A stretch of DNA of 64,000 bases, taken from positions 248,001-312,000 of the forward strand of contig NZ_BJHU01000021.1 of assembly GCF_005405905.1 (NCBI RefSeq), given 5' to 3'. Position numbers and translations under genes: made by a program. The stretch comes from Acidovorax sp. NB1. GTDB taxonomy: Bacteria; Pseudomonadota; Gammaproteobacteria; Burkholderiales; Burkholderiaceae_C. Under the pieces are notes generated by a model. It saw nothing but the letters and a program-made list of their open reading frames with translations, was not told the DNA's origin and ran no database searches. Positions 25,178 to 34,530 of this stretch are shown here, piece by piece. Positions within the stretch are counted from its first letter, which is position 1. The number at the start of each line of letters is the position of its first letter.

Positions 25178-25803
25178 CGAGCTCCCTGGCCCTGAGGGTC
25201 TACTGCCAGGGGCGCAACCACGTGGGGCCCCACATCCAGTGCGCGCCATCCCTCCAGCCCCAGGCCCTCCAGCACTTCCATGTTCCGCTCAAAAATGGCC
25301 TCAGCCTCTGGGAACACTTCCACGGCCCGGTCGATGCTGTCCTCGCGCAGCAAATGCAGCGTGGGATAGGGCGCGCGGTTTGTGCAGTTGGTCACATCGT
25401 CCACCTCGGTGCCCGCAAACTGGAACTGGGGGTGAAAGCTGGCGATTTGCAAAATGCCATCAAGCCCCAAGGCATCCAGCAGACCTTCCGCGTCACCAAG
25501 AAAATCATTGAAGTCCAGAAAATCCTGCAAACAATGCGGTAGCACCAGCAGGGTCGTATCCCGCACCTCGGCGGGTGTCTTCTGCAAAGCCAGCAACTCC
25601 TCGCGCAGCAGCGATAGCACTGTTTCGGTGTCTTCGGTCAGCGCCACAACGTAGTGGATCTGTCCTTTGACATGCACGCCTTTGGCGAACGGACACAGAT
25701 TCAGCCCGATCACAGCCTTCTCAAGCCAGTGCACGGTGTCATGAATGAACGGGGCTGCGGGATCAGACGCGCCCATCGGGGTGATGGAAGGGGTGGAGGT
25801 CAT
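25174..25803 (-). CDS. DUF1415 protein
   Basis: A 209-residue protein matching DUF1415 as I know it: WLEKAVIGLNLCPFAKGV near the start, FNDFLGDAEGLLDALGLDG in the middle, and HPQFQFAG...TNRAPYPTLHLLRE towards the end. Conserved Cys, Pro and His residues hint at an enzyme but the function is not established. The start is the ATG at 25803; the further upstream GTG at 25821 is weaker. Overlaps the methyltransferase-like gene, which suggests a shared task. Confidence 0.85.
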   Translation of the reverse strand: MTSTPSITPMGASDPAAPFIHDTVHWLEKAVIGLNLCPFAKGVHVKGQIHYVVALTEDTETVLSLLREELLALQKTPAEVRDTTLLVLPHCLQDFLDFNDFLGDAEGLLDALGLDGILQIASFHPQFQFAGTEVDDVTNCTNRAPYPTLHLLREDSIDRAVEVFPEAEAIFERNMEVLEGLGLEGWRALDVGPHVVAPLAVDPQGQGAR

Positions 25804-26011
25804 AGGCGCGCTGGCTGGCACAGTAAAGCGGGACCCGATTTTACCGGGGGCATCGGCTTGGCCCGAGGTAGACGGTACCTCACAAGGCAGTGCAGCACGG
25901 GCACGCGAGCAGGTTTGTTGCCATTCCGCAGGCGATAGAGTAATTGGGCAACGGGCCGGTGCCAGAGCCCACTACAGCTGCGAACTCAGGTGGCCTTGCG
26001 GCTGAAAGCCC

Positions 26012-27187
26012 TTAGCCACCCAACAGACTGCGCCCCGTCAGCCGCTCATGCTCACGTGCGGCAAAACGGTCCGTCATCCCGGCAATGAAGTCGGCCACGG
26101 CACGCGCCCGCATGCTGGCATCGCCCGCCAGCGCCTGCTGGGCAAACGCCGCTTTCATTTCCTGCGGAGCAGCCACATAGGCGGCGAAAAGGTCGCGCAC
26201 AATTTCCTGGGCCAGCCCCGTGGTCTCCATCACCTGGGGATGCCGGTACAGGTGCCGAAACAGGAACTGCTTGAGCGCCGTCGATCGCTCGCGCATGCCC
26301 CCACTGAACAGCACCAGCGGTGGGCAACGGCGAACCTCGTCAGCACTGCCTGGCGCATGCTCGCGCAGCGCCTCCCGCGTCGCATCAATCACGTCGTACA
26401 CCTGCGCGCTGAGCATGCGCCGAATGGCCTCGAACAACAGGCGCCGCTGCAGGCTGGGCGCGGAGAGATCCGGGTACTCGGCCTGCGCTGCAGCCCGGTA
26501 CGCATCGAACAGGGGAACGTCACGCAATTGCGCCAGACTGATCAAGCCCGATCGCACGCCATCGTCAATGTCGTGCGCGTTGTAGGCAATCTCGTCGGCC
26601 AGGTTGCACAGCTGCGCCTCCAGACCGGGCTGCTCGCGTCGCAAAAAGCGGCTGCCGACACCACCGGGCTCTGCGGCCTCCAACTGCTCGGCGTGTTGCC
26701 GGGAGCAATGTTTGAGGATGCCTTCTCGCGTTTCGAAGGTGAGATTGAGGCCGTCGTATTGGGGGTAGCGCTCTTCGAGCCGGTCCACCACGCGCAGGCT
26801 TTGCAGGTTGTGCTCAAACCCGCCAAACCCCGCCATGCAACCATGCAGCGCATCCTGCCCCGCGTGCCCAAACGGTGTATGGCCCAGGTCATGGGCCAGC
26901 GAAATCGCTTCCACCAGATCTTCATTGATCTGCAAAGACCGCGCAATCGAACGCCCAAGTTGAGCCACCTCCAGCGAGTGGGTCAACCGGGTGCGGAACA
27001 GATCCCCTTCGTGATTGAGGAAAACCTGTGTCTTGTACACCAGACGCCGGAACGCGGTGGAATGCACGATCCGGTCGCGGTCCCGCTGGTACTCGGTGCG
27101 CGTCGGCGCCGGTTGCTCCGGGTGGCGTCGCCCCCGCGTCTGCGCGGGGTTTGCAGCGCAGGGTAAAAGGTCAGAATTTTGAATCAA
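26012..27187 (-). CDS. dgt: dGTPase-like HD-domain triphosphohydrolase
   Basis: HD-domain phosphohydrolase of 391 residues that removes triphosphate from dNTPs. HD ligands are visible in RLTHSLEVAQL and ISLAHDLGHTPFGHAG, with the final Asp in DEIAYNAHDIDDG. The start is unusual. The only usable codon is TTG at 27187: the frame has a stop upstream (TAG near 27212) and no ATG or GTG for many codons after it. This TTG lies inside the tail of a dispersed intergenic repeat, with no good Shine-Dalgarno sequence. The usual N-terminal RGRxHPE motif follows 17 codons later. Enzyme call strong; start weak. Confidence 0.9.
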   Translation of the reverse strand: MIQNSDLLPCAANPAQTRGRRHPEQPAPTRTEYQRDRDRIVHSTAFRRLVYKTQVFLNHEGDLFRTRLTHSLEVAQLGRSIARSLQINEDLVEAISLAHDLGHTPFGHAGQDALHGCMAGFGGFEHNLQSLRVVDRLEERYPQYDGLNLTFETREGILKHCSRQHAEQLEAAEPGGVGSRFLRREQPGLEAQLCNLADEIAYNAHDIDDGVRSGLISLAQLRDVPLFDAYRAAAQAEYPDLSAPSLQRRLLFEAIRRMLSAQVYDVIDATREALREHAPGSADEVRRCPPLVLFSGGMRERSTALKQFLFRHLYRHPQVMETTGLAQEIVRDLFAAYVAAPQEMKAAFAQQALAGDASMRARAVADFIAGMTDRFAAREHERLTGRSLLGG

Positions 27188-27243
27188 AATCGATGCCTGA
27201 GCGCTTCTGATCTACGTTATCAGCTATTGATTAAATAGCAATC
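27181..27243. repeat. Dispersed intergenic repeat, copy 3 (aroB-dgt gap)
   Basis: On the minus strand: GCTATTTAATCAATAGCTG, then ATCAGAAGCGCTCAGGC, then TTTTGATTCAAAATT. It has the same order of modules as copy 1. It fills the aroB-dgt gap and its tail includes the TTG that appears to start dgt. Confidence 0.65.
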
Positions 27244-27252
27244 GAACAACGA

Positions 27253-28344
27253 TCACACGCAACACGCGTCAATGACCTCTCGCACCAATGCATCGGGAGC
27301 CGCCCGCACCACGGCTTTGCCCGGTCCGTCAATCAGTACAAAACGGATCTCTCCTCCCTCTGACTTTTTGTCGATGCGCATCAATTCCAGATAGCGACCC
27401 GCATTGTCGGTCACATCCAGCACAGGCCCTTTCGTAGGCAAACCCGCCCGCGCAATCAACGCGGTAAGCCGCTCGACAAACGCAGCATCCACCAAACCCA
27501 GGCGACAAGACAGCTCAGCGGCCATCACCATGCCGGCAGCCACCCCTTCGCCATGCAGCCAGACTCCATACCCCATGCCCGCCTCGATGGCGTGGCCAAA
27601 GGTGTGCCCGAAGTTAAGGATGGCACGCAGGCCGGTTTCTTTTTCGTCTTGGCTGACGACCCAGGCCTTGATTTCGCAGCTGCGGCGCACCGCATGCGCC
27701 AAGGCCGATCGTTCACGGGCCAACAAAGCCTCCATAGAAGACTCCAGCCAATCCATGAAATTGGTGTCGGCGATGGGGCCGTACTTGATCACTTCGGCCA
27801 AGCCTGCGCTGAGCTCTCGCAAAGGCAGTGAATCCAAGGTGGCGAGGTCACACACGACAAGCCTAGGCTGATAAAAGGCCCCAATCATGTTCTTCCCGAG
27901 AGGATGATTTATGGCTGTTTTCCCCCCGACAGAAGAATCTACCTGCGCCAAGAGCGTCGTTGGCACCTGCACAACGGGTACACCGCGCATGTAACTTGCA
28001 GCAGCGAAACCCGTCATGTCTCCGATCACGCCACCACCCAATGCGAAAAGTACAGTTTTTCGATCGCACCCATTAGAAAGCAGAGTATCAAAAATCGACT
28101 GCAATACTTTCCAATTTTTATGTTCCTCACCATCAGGGAGCAGAACTTCATGAATTACATCAAACCGTCCGTGAAGCCCAGACCTTAACTTTGCGACGTA
28201 CAGCGGGGCCACTTTGTTATTAGAAACAATGAGAGCCGTGCTAGCGGAAGGCAAACCCAGGTAAATTCCGGCACTGCCAAGCAGGTCACTACCAATCGCG
28301 ATACTGTAGCTGCGCGCCCCTAAATCAATCAAAACGCTGTACAC
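27253..28344 (-). CDS. aroB: 3-dehydroquinate synthase AroB
   Basis: Second step of the shikimate pathway; NAD- and Zn-dependent. It has 363 residues from a GTG start at 28344, chosen because GGAGGT lies 7 bp upstream and the protein then begins [15 protein letters not shown], as the family does. NAD and substrate motifs are [14 protein letters not shown] and [14 protein letters not shown]. Zn ligands lie in [13 protein letters not shown] and [10 protein letters not shown]. The first 150 codons are clearly AT-richer than the rest of the gene, which suggests mosaic origin. Its usual partner aroK is not next to it. Confidence 0.95.
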   Translation of the reverse strand: MYSVLIDLGARSYSIAIGSDLLGSAGIYLGLPSASTALIVSNNKVAPLYVAKLRSGLHGRFDVIHEVLLPDGEEHKNWKVLQSIFDTLLSNGCDRKTVLFALGGGVIGDMTGFAAASYMRGVPVVQVPTTLLAQVDSSVGGKTAINHPLGKNMIGAFYQPRLVVCDLATLDSLPLRELSAGLAEVIKYGPIADTNFMDWLESSMEALLARERSALAHAVRRSCEIKAWVVSQDEKETGLRAILNFGHTFGHAIEAGMGYGVWLHGEGVAAGMVMAAELSCRLGLVDAAFVERLTALIARAGLPTKGPVLDVTDNAGRYLELMRIDKKSEGGEIRFVLIDGPGKAVVRAAPDALVREVIDACCV

Positions 28345-28968
28345 GCCAACAACCTCCATTTTATGAAATTCATTAATCACCCATTAGATGATCGAAACCA
28401 ATTACGAAATTCATACCCCAACCCAGAAAGGCAATCTATCCATCATAAATCATTTAACTTCAGGGGCAGCCACCTTATAAAGACGAGGCGCAATTCAAAT
28501 CACAGAACACTCAAGAACTCAAAAAACAAACTAATCACATCTGCAAAAAATTCAAACATCAATATCAGAAGGGGCTAGCTTGCAAATCCTCTGAAAACCA
28601 GCGCCATTAAACCGCAAATCTACGCCCCACACCAACGCTCATCGCCTCGCGATGATTTTTTATAGCGTGAGAATAATTTGCCGATCAGAAAACAACCAAA
28701 TTTACAAACGCAACGGGGACGCACCGCCTCAAAAAAATCATTCACCCATCACCATAACGTCACTCTCTTTGCGTCAGCCAATTTAACGGCAGTGATTGCC
28801 AAATGGCCAGCGACGTGGGCATCACCACAGCCCTAAAGTAATTATCAAAATTTATCCCGACATAAACAATTTTTAAGAATTTAAAACAGATAACATCAAC
28901 AAATCACAAAAACATAGACATCCAAAATTCAGAAGCCTATCGACACCAAAATCAAGCTAGAAAATAAT
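28345..28968. other. AT-rich non-coding region where aroK would be expected
   Basis: About 620 bp without a convincing gene on either strand. Bases are very A/T-rich (19 of 60 are G or C at 28501-28560). No P-loop or other shikimate kinase remnant could be read on the minus strand. A patch of higher GC near 28790-28845 can be read as a short open stretch on both strands but matches nothing I recognise. The aroB promoter must lie here, since a terminator closes the transcript upstream. Confidence 0.6.
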
Positions 28969-28995
28969 AAAAACCCCGCATAGAGCGGGGTTTTT
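28969..28995. terminator. Bidirectional terminator ending the pil-lipoprotein operon
   Basis: AAAAACCCCGC / GCGGGGTTTTT, an 11-bp perfect stem with a 5-base loop and A/T tails on both sides. It lies 50 bp after the stop of the lipoprotein gene on the minus strand. Confidence 0.9.
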
Positions 28996-29045
28996 ATTTA
29001 TTTATTAAGTAATACAAAATTCATAAATAGTACAAACCCAATTCC

Positions 29046-30551
29046 TCAAGGGCACGTCACAGGCGGCACTGCAGCAGCATCGCCAACAGTCTCAATCGAC
29101 ACTTGACGAGTTACCACATTCGCACCACGCGTAGCCGTCACCAAAAAGGTATTTATTCCACAGGTAAGAGGGGTACCACTGATAAACCCTGTATTTCCCG
29201 TAGTTGCGGATGTCAGCCAAGCGGGCAGAAGTTGAAAGTCCCAAGTAACATCCACAGTGGTATCACCACCGCTTGCCGAAAAAGAGTAGAGATAGGGACT
29301 ATTTTTAACCGCATTGGGCAGCACGCAAGCCGTGTTAACACCTGCAGAGCACCCGTTTACAGTAAAAACAAAAGGATCCAAGGGCAACGCGCCAGTCACA
29401 GTCAATGTGACGTTGCGAGCTACGGTGGCTCCAACAGCATCCGTGACAGTGGCAACGAACGTGTAAGCTCCGGGCGCCGCCAAAGGCGTCCCACTGATCA
29501 CCCCAGAACTACTTAACGCCAACCCCGGCGGCAGAGCACCGACCGCAGACCAAGTGTAGGGTGGCACGCCACCTGTGGCCACCAATACACTCGCAAATGG
29601 GAGAGTATTAGGCACGGTAAGAGCTGTCGCGGCAAAAGTAAGCGGTGTGGATGCAACGCCCTCAACAACAGCGATCGCGACCAACGAAGAAACAGCATCC
29701 TGAATGCCATTGCTGACGTTATTATCAAAACGATCGGCAACTAATTCCAACAAAATAATGCCGCTATTCGGCCCACTCGTCAGGGAGAAGGACCCAACCC
29801 CCCCCAGCGTTCCAATCTGGACAACCCCTCCCGCTTGATTACCCGCTATCAATTTAGCACCAGATGAAGCGCCAAAAGGGCGAATACTCACCTGCAAATT
29901 AGAGGCCGAAGAATTAGGAACAGGCTGGTTTGCATCATCCATCAAAAACGCCTGAATACCCACATTATTTCGCAAATTCGAAATATTATCCTTAACCCCT
30001 AAAAAACCAGGCGCTTGCGCACTACTACGCACACTCGCAGGCTTGCCCCCAACCCCTCCACCTACTGCGATGTCAACACTTGCGCTACGCACTTGCCCAT
30101 CGCGCGGATCGGTAACAGAACAAGTTATGCGGGCCGTACCGACTTGATTACCCGCATGAAAATGAAAAGATGCACCACCACTATTCGCATCCAATGTCAC
30201 AGCCCTAAAAGCAAGCGGATTTTTATTCGCATCCTCATGCTCCGTATCACCATCTAGGTAGTAAAGCGCTCCTGAGTCTAGACCCTGCTCGATTTTACAA
30301 CCGAAAATACCCTCACCTCCAGGAATGGGCGAAGCCCCTTTCCGCGCATCAACGTAGAGCGTTGTCGTATACGAGCCATACGCCCCAATGACCGCCGGTT
30401 GGTTCGCAATATTCAGAGGTAACTGATTTTTTGCAGAACGCAGGGTGATGCTGTAAGACTCATTGGTGCTCCCCGAGCTACCACCACCACCACCGCATGC
30501 GGACAAAATACCAATTCCAGCGATGGCTAAAATTTTTAAAAACTTATTCAT
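29046..30551 (-). CDS. Predicted lipoprotein with putative Ig (He_PIG) domains, in the pil operon
   Basis: A 501-residue secreted lipoprotein of unknown function. The lipobox LSAC ends at Cys19 and is followed by GGGGGSSGS, a flexible tether. Residues about 30-170 and 175-300 look like beta-sandwich domains with paired cysteines. From about 305 to 387 the GGVPPYTWSAVGALPPGLAL ... GVISGTPLAAPGAYTF pattern is a classic He_PIG (putative Ig) domain. A further degenerate one follows at about 395-490. The gene starts 23 bp after pilQ and ends at a strong terminator, so it is co-transcribed with the pilus genes. It occupies the place usually held by aroK. A role in pilus or surface adhesion is inference. 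Confidence 0.7.
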   Translation of the reverse strand: MNKFLKILAIAGIGILSACGGGGGSSGSTNESYSITLRSAKNQLPLNIANQPAVIGAYGSYTTTLYVDARKGASPIPGGEGIFGCKIEQGLDSGALYYLDGDTEHEDANKNPLAFRAVTLDANSGGASFHFHAGNQVGTARITCSVTDPRDGQVRSASVDIAVGGGVGGKPASVRSSAQAPGFLGVKDNISNLRNNVGIQAFLMDDANQPVPNSSASNLQVSIRPFGASSGAKLIAGNQAGGVVQIGTLGGVGSFSLTSGPNSGIILLELVADRFDNNVSNGIQDAVSSLVAIAVVEGVASTPLTFAATALTVPNTLPFASVLVATGGVPPYTWSAVGALPPGLALSSSGVISGTPLAAPGAYTFVATVTDAVGATVARNVTLTVTGALPLDPFVFTVNGCSAGVNTACVLPNAVKNSPYLYSFSASGGDTTVDVTWDFQLLPAWLTSATTGNTGFISGTPLTCGINTFLVTATRGANVVTRQVSIETVGDAAAVPPVTCP

Positions 30552-30574
30552 TTTGATTACATCCTCAACTCGAT

Positions 30575-32710
30575 TTAACGCGAAGAAATACGATCTGAAA
30601 TTATTTTTGGCGTAATGAAAACCAACATTTCCCGCTTTGTGGACTCTTTGGTCCGACTCTTAAATAAATTACCCACAACCGGCACATCCCCAATCAAAGG
30701 TATTTTATTTTCTTGATTGGTTTCTTCCATTTCAAAAATACCACCGATTACCACAGTTCCACCATTTTCAATAAGAATTTGCGTCTTAACATGCTTTGTA
30801 TCAATAGCAACGCCTTGACTAGTCGTTTCACCTCGACTGTCTTTATTCACATCAAGATCCAGAATAATGTTCCCTTCTGGTGTTATTTGAGGGGTCACTT
30901 CCAACTTCAGAACGGCCTTCTTGAATGCCAGGGTAGTTGCCCCGTTCGGAGCGGTCACCGAATAAGGATACTCGGTACCCTGCTCAATAAGCGCTTTTGT
31001 CTGGTCTGCAGTAATAATTCTGGGACTTGAAACAATACGCCCCTTACCATCGGCCTCCATAGCAGATAACTCTAGAGTGAGGAACCGATTGGCAGCCGAA
31101 TTGAAAATTGATAGTGCGAAACTACCTACGCTGCTGACATTCGAAAGGCTGGCGGGAAGATTGACAAAATTCCCATTGGTATTGGTAGTCCCACCAGCCC
31201 CACTAGATGCCACAGCATCACTGTATGACGAGCCGAAGGCGAGCCTGTTATTCCCTCCAATGCCATAGCCGCCATCACCTCCTCTGTTAGCTCGAAGATC
31301 CGTACCGCCAAGACGCACTCCCAGCGAACGCCCAAAGGAATCCCGAGCTTCAACGATGCGAGCCTCGATAAGCACCTGTCGAACAGCTACATCCAAGCTG
31401 GCAAGTAAAAGTCGCACTTCTTCTAATTTACTCGGCGTATCAGTTACAAAAAGCTGATTCGTGCGTGGCTCAGAAATTGCGCTGCCACGCTCAGATAGAA
31501 AACGAGTGCTAACCCCCCCGCCTCCAGTCGATGAGGTAGTTAACTGAGCGAGAATGTCCGCCGCCTTGGCATAATTTAATTGATATGCCTGAGTCTTCAG
31601 AGGTTCAAGCTTCTGAATTGCCTGGGCAGCTTCGAAATCTTTCTTAGTACGTGCATCAATTTCATCCTTGGGCGCAATCCAAAGAACGGAACCTGTTTTC
31701 TTCATTCCGAGACCCTTCGCATCCATAATAATTTGAAGCGCCTGATCCCAAGGAACGTCTTTGAGTCGCAAGGTTAGACCCCCTGTGACTGTATCAGAGG
31801 TTACAATATTAAAATTAGTGAAATCTGCAATTACCTGCAGTAGCGACCTGACTTCGATATTTTGAAAATTCAAAGATAGCTTCTCGCCAGAATACCCCGG
31901 TCCCTGTGTGAGCTTATTCAAGTCAACTTTTTTCTGCCGAATTTCTACAACAAATTGACTATCGCTCTGATACGCACTGTGCTCCCAATCACCCGCTGAC
32001 TCAATCAGCATACGGACACGTTCACCCATCTGTGTAGTTGTCACGGTCTGTACCGGCGTTCCAAAGTCGGTGACGTCAAGACGGCGCCTGAGCCCTTCAG
32101 GCAGTGAAGAGCGCATAAAATCAACAACAATACCTTTTGACTGCTGCTGAAGGTCAACTCCCACTTGGTTACTCGCCAAATTGACCACGACCCTTCCCGA
32201 GCCATCTCCCCCTCGGCGGAAGTCAACGTCTTTCAATGGCAATACGTCACCATTCTGGGAGTCCGAGAAATGAATAATAGAAGGCGCATTCCCTGAATTT
32301 ATTCCAGCTACTGGATCAAGTGCCAACACTAAAGTTTTACCTTCAATATCAGCACGATAGGAAGTTGCAGATTTAAGATTTAGTACAATACGAGATCTCG
32401 CTCCGGCCTGCACTATATTGATAGATTTCAAGTTCCCCAGATTCACTTCATGGATCGATTTTCCAGTGGAATTACTAACTCCATTAAAATCAAGTGCCAC
32501 ACGTGGGGGCGATTGGGTTGAGAACCCCGTAGGAGCCGAAGCAAGCGGTTCATCGAAATCTATTTTCAAAACTTCCACGCCACCTTGAATACTAGCAGCA
32601 ATGGCATTGATGGTTCCCTGTGCAGCCACTCCCAAGGAAATCAATGCGATAGAAGCGCCTACAGCCACGCCGCGACAATAGCTCGCAAAGAAGTCACTAC
32701 GATATTTCAT
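30575..32710 (-). CDS. pilQ: Type IV pilus secretin PilQ
   Basis: Outer-membrane channel for type IV pili, 711 residues. A signal peptide covers about 1-31. Two AMIN-type peptidoglycan-binding regions occupy about 35-260, then an STN/N-domain (SLNFQNIEVRSLLQVIADFT, about 285-350), and the secretin core (about 430-711) ending in KREMLVFITPKIISDRI. The ATG at 32710 overlaps the pilP stop (ATGA) and has GGAGGGG 5 bp upstream. The gene is AT-rich relative to the genome but intact. Confidence 0.96.
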   Translation of the reverse strand: MKYRSDFFASYCRGVAVGASIALISLGVAAQGTINAIAASIQGGVEVLKIDFDEPLASAPTGFSTQSPPRVALDFNGVSNSTGKSIHEVNLGNLKSINIVQAGARSRIVLNLKSATSYRADIEGKTLVLALDPVAGINSGNAPSIIHFSDSQNGDVLPLKDVDFRRGGDGSGRVVVNLASNQVGVDLQQQSKGIVVDFMRSSLPEGLRRRLDVTDFGTPVQTVTTTQMGERVRMLIESAGDWEHSAYQSDSQFVVEIRQKKVDLNKLTQGPGYSGEKLSLNFQNIEVRSLLQVIADFTNFNIVTSDTVTGGLTLRLKDVPWDQALQIIMDAKGLGMKKTGSVLWIAPKDEIDARTKKDFEAAQAIQKLEPLKTQAYQLNYAKAADILAQLTTSSTGGGGVSTRFLSERGSAISEPRTNQLFVTDTPSKLEEVRLLLASLDVAVRQVLIEARIVEARDSFGRSLGVRLGGTDLRANRGGDGGYGIGGNNRLAFGSSYSDAVASSGAGGTTNTNGNFVNLPASLSNVSSVGSFALSIFNSAANRFLTLELSAMEADGKGRIVSSPRIITADQTKALIEQGTEYPYSVTAPNGATTLAFKKAVLKLEVTPQITPEGNIILDLDVNKDSRGETTSQGVAIDTKHVKTQILIENGGTVVIGGIFEMEETNQENKIPLIGDVPVVGNLFKSRTKESTKREMLVFITPKIISDRISSR

Positions 32711-33252
32711 TTTTTCCCCTCCTGCAGGTCTAGCGACACTGAGCGCTCCATCCAATCTCCTGTTGCGTCTTGAGCAATCTCACGCAATTGAATTGCCGTT
32801 TCAGTTATTCCAGTAATTTTTCCATAGTTCTGTCCCAAATAATTTCCAACCTTCACTTGATAAATAAGGTTGTCAACTTTCAACAAAGCCGTAGGCGTCC
32901 CTGTTTTATTGAGACTACCAACCATTTCCATTGCGTCTAATGGAAATGACTCCAAAGGCTCCTTACGTCGCGTCATCTCAGGGGCGATTAATGCGGCATT
33001 AGAGGCGGTTTGGGTAGATTCACGACGTAAAGCCTGAGTAAGTTTTACCTGATTGAATGGCTCAAGCACTCCCGCTTGAGAATATGGTTCAGGAATAAAT
33101 TTCTTAGGCTCTGTCAGAGGAACAACATTGGGTCTAGTGTTCGCTCGCTGATCGGCCATCCACATACGAAGCTCATCCTCGCCAGACGGCAAGCATCCGG
33201 CAAGTACAGCGACGGGCAAACACATGAATATGCTCTTTACAAGGCGACTCAT
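32707..33252 (-). CDS. pilP: Type IV pilus assembly lipoprotein PilP
   Basis: Inner-membrane lipoprotein of 181 residues that links PilN/PilO to the PilQ secretin. The lipobox VLAGC ends at Cys20. A disordered linker (about 22-90) leads to the compact C-terminal beta domain (PLDAMEMVGSL ... VGNYLGQNYGKITGI). Overlaps pilO and pilQ by 4 bp on each side. Confidence 0.95.
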   Translation of the reverse strand: MSRLVKSIFMCLPVAVLAGCLPSGEDELRMWMADQRANTRPNVVPLTEPKKFIPEPYSQAGVLEPFNQVKLTQALRRESTQTASNAALIAPEMTRRKEPLESFPLDAMEMVGSLNKTGTPTALLKVDNLIYQVKVGNYLGQNYGKITGITETAIQLREIAQDATGDWMERSVSLDLQEGKK

Positions 33253-33911
33253 TTGGCACCTCCAGCCCTTTTCTGCGCCTGTATTTCCTCAGGATCCAGA
33301 TATCTAAATGTGCGAGCAGTCGCGTCCATAACCAAGCCGTCCCTAGTACCAGGCGTAATTGATATGCTGTTTAAGGTAACAATACGAGACAAGTGCGCAA
33401 TATCTGACGCAAAGGCGCCAATATCATGATATTTTCCCGTCACACGAATAGATATCGGAAGCTCAGCATAATAATCTTTAGCAACAATCTGCCCTGGTTT
33501 AAAAAGCTCAAACTGCAAACTTCGGCCAAGTCCCGCCTGATTTATATCAGACAACAATGCTGCCATCTCTGCTTTGCTCGGCAACTGCTTTTCTAATTGA
33601 ATAACATATTGCTGAATTTGCTCACGTTGCTTTTTCAAGGCATCCAAACTAACCGCTTTAATCAGCTTCTTTTGATAATCATCTCGCAAAGCAATCTCTT
33701 TACTTCGCTCGCCTTCCAACTCTATTTCATACTCTTTCAAAAATGCAAACCATGCGACTACAGCAACCGCTGTCGCAATAAAAAAACAAATCAGAGTTTT
33801 GGGCAATACCGGCCATAGCGAGGGGTCTTTAGCATCCAGATTTTTGAACTGCCGTTGAACCAACTCCATCTGCTCGGCAAAGCTAATAGACTTCTCTTTC
33901 TTATTAGCCAT
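33249..33911 (-). CDS. pilO: Type IV pilus inner-membrane protein PilO
   Basis: Alignment-complex protein of 220 residues: short cytoplasmic start, one transmembrane helix at about 42-62 (LICFFIATAVAVVAWFAFL), a coiled-coil stretch (about 65-120), and a ferredoxin-like periplasmic domain. It heterodimerises with PilN. The ATG at 33911 lies one base after the pilN stop and GGGAGG at the end of pilN serves as ribosome binding site. Very AT-rich: 22 of 60 bases are G or C at 33601-33660. Confidence 0.95.
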   Translation of the reverse strand: MANKKEKSISFAEQMELVQRQFKNLDAKDPSLWPVLPKTLICFFIATAVAVVAWFAFLKEYEIELEGERSKEIALRDDYQKKLIKAVSLDALKKQREQIQQYVIQLEKQLPSKAEMAALLSDINQAGLGRSLQFELFKPGQIVAKDYYAELPISIRVTGKYHDIGAFASDIAHLSRIVTLNSISITPGTRDGLVMDATARTFRYLDPEEIQAQKRAGGAK

Positions 33912-33912
33912 A

Positions 33913-34530
33913 TCACTTACCTCCCGACGATGAAGCGGCACTCGCAGCAGCCATCGTTTTTTGGGCTTCACTAGCACGCACTAGTTGGAACTTCAGATTG
34001 AATGAAGACACTCTTCGCTGATCACGTTGACTTAAGGACACCGTGCTGGCTGTAATTTCACTCAACTCCGGCTTGTCGAGCCATGGGGTATTTGCGGATA
34101 AGTTACGCAGCAACTCGGAAACCCGTTCATTAGACTGGGCCATGCCTTGCATTGTGATCGTTTGCCCAGTTTGCCCGATAGCGGTAATGTAGACACCGTC
34201 TGGCAACTGCTTGACTAGCTCTGTCAACAAGTGGACGGGTAGATTGCGATCGGATTGAAGATCCTCCACAGCCTTCTGGCGTGCACGCAAAGCAGCGATT
34301 TCGTCTTCAATGGACGCGATCTCTTTGATCTGCTCTTCGAGCACCTTTATTTCTTGTTGCAAAAAATTATTCTTAGCCTGCTGATCAGTAATCATCATCT
34401 GGAACCACCAGTAAATAGCACCGGCGATCACCAGCCCAAGAAGGAATGACGCAAACATCGTGGCCTGGAAGGCCTCTTTACGGCGCTTACGCGCCTCTTC
34501 TCGGTGAGGAAGTAGGTTAATCAGAATCAC
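33913..34530 (-). CDS. pilN: Type IV pilus inner-membrane protein PilN
   Basis: Partner of PilM and PilO, 205 residues. Translation begins at GTG (34530), which overlaps the pilM stop as GTGA and has GGAGG 8 bp upstream. This puts the conserved PilM-binding motif INLLPHREEARKRRKE right at the N-terminus, as the family requires. A transmembrane helix follows at about 24-42, then a coiled coil (about 50-95) and the ferredoxin-like domain. A longer upstream ATG reading is not supported. Confidence 0.95.
   Translation of the reverse strand: MILINLLPHREEARKRRKEAFQATMFASFLLGLVIAGAIYWWFQMMITDQQAKNNFLQQEIKVLEEQIKEIASIEDEIAALRARQKAVEDLQSDRNLPVHLLTELVKQLPDGVYITAIGQTGQTITMQGMAQSNERVSELLRNLSANTPWLDKPELSEITASTVSLSQRDQRRVSSFNLKFQLVRASEAQKTMAAASAASSSGGK

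Noticed and set aside
28363-28578. A 71-codon plus-strand frame in the AT-rich gap upstream of aroB
   Set aside because: Composition is that of unselected AT-rich DNA, with no ribosome site and no family resemblance.
28345-28968. Decayed aroK or insertion sequence remnant
   Set aside because: I looked for a P-loop on the minus strand and for inverted repeats or transposase motifs; none was convincing. A profile search would be needed.
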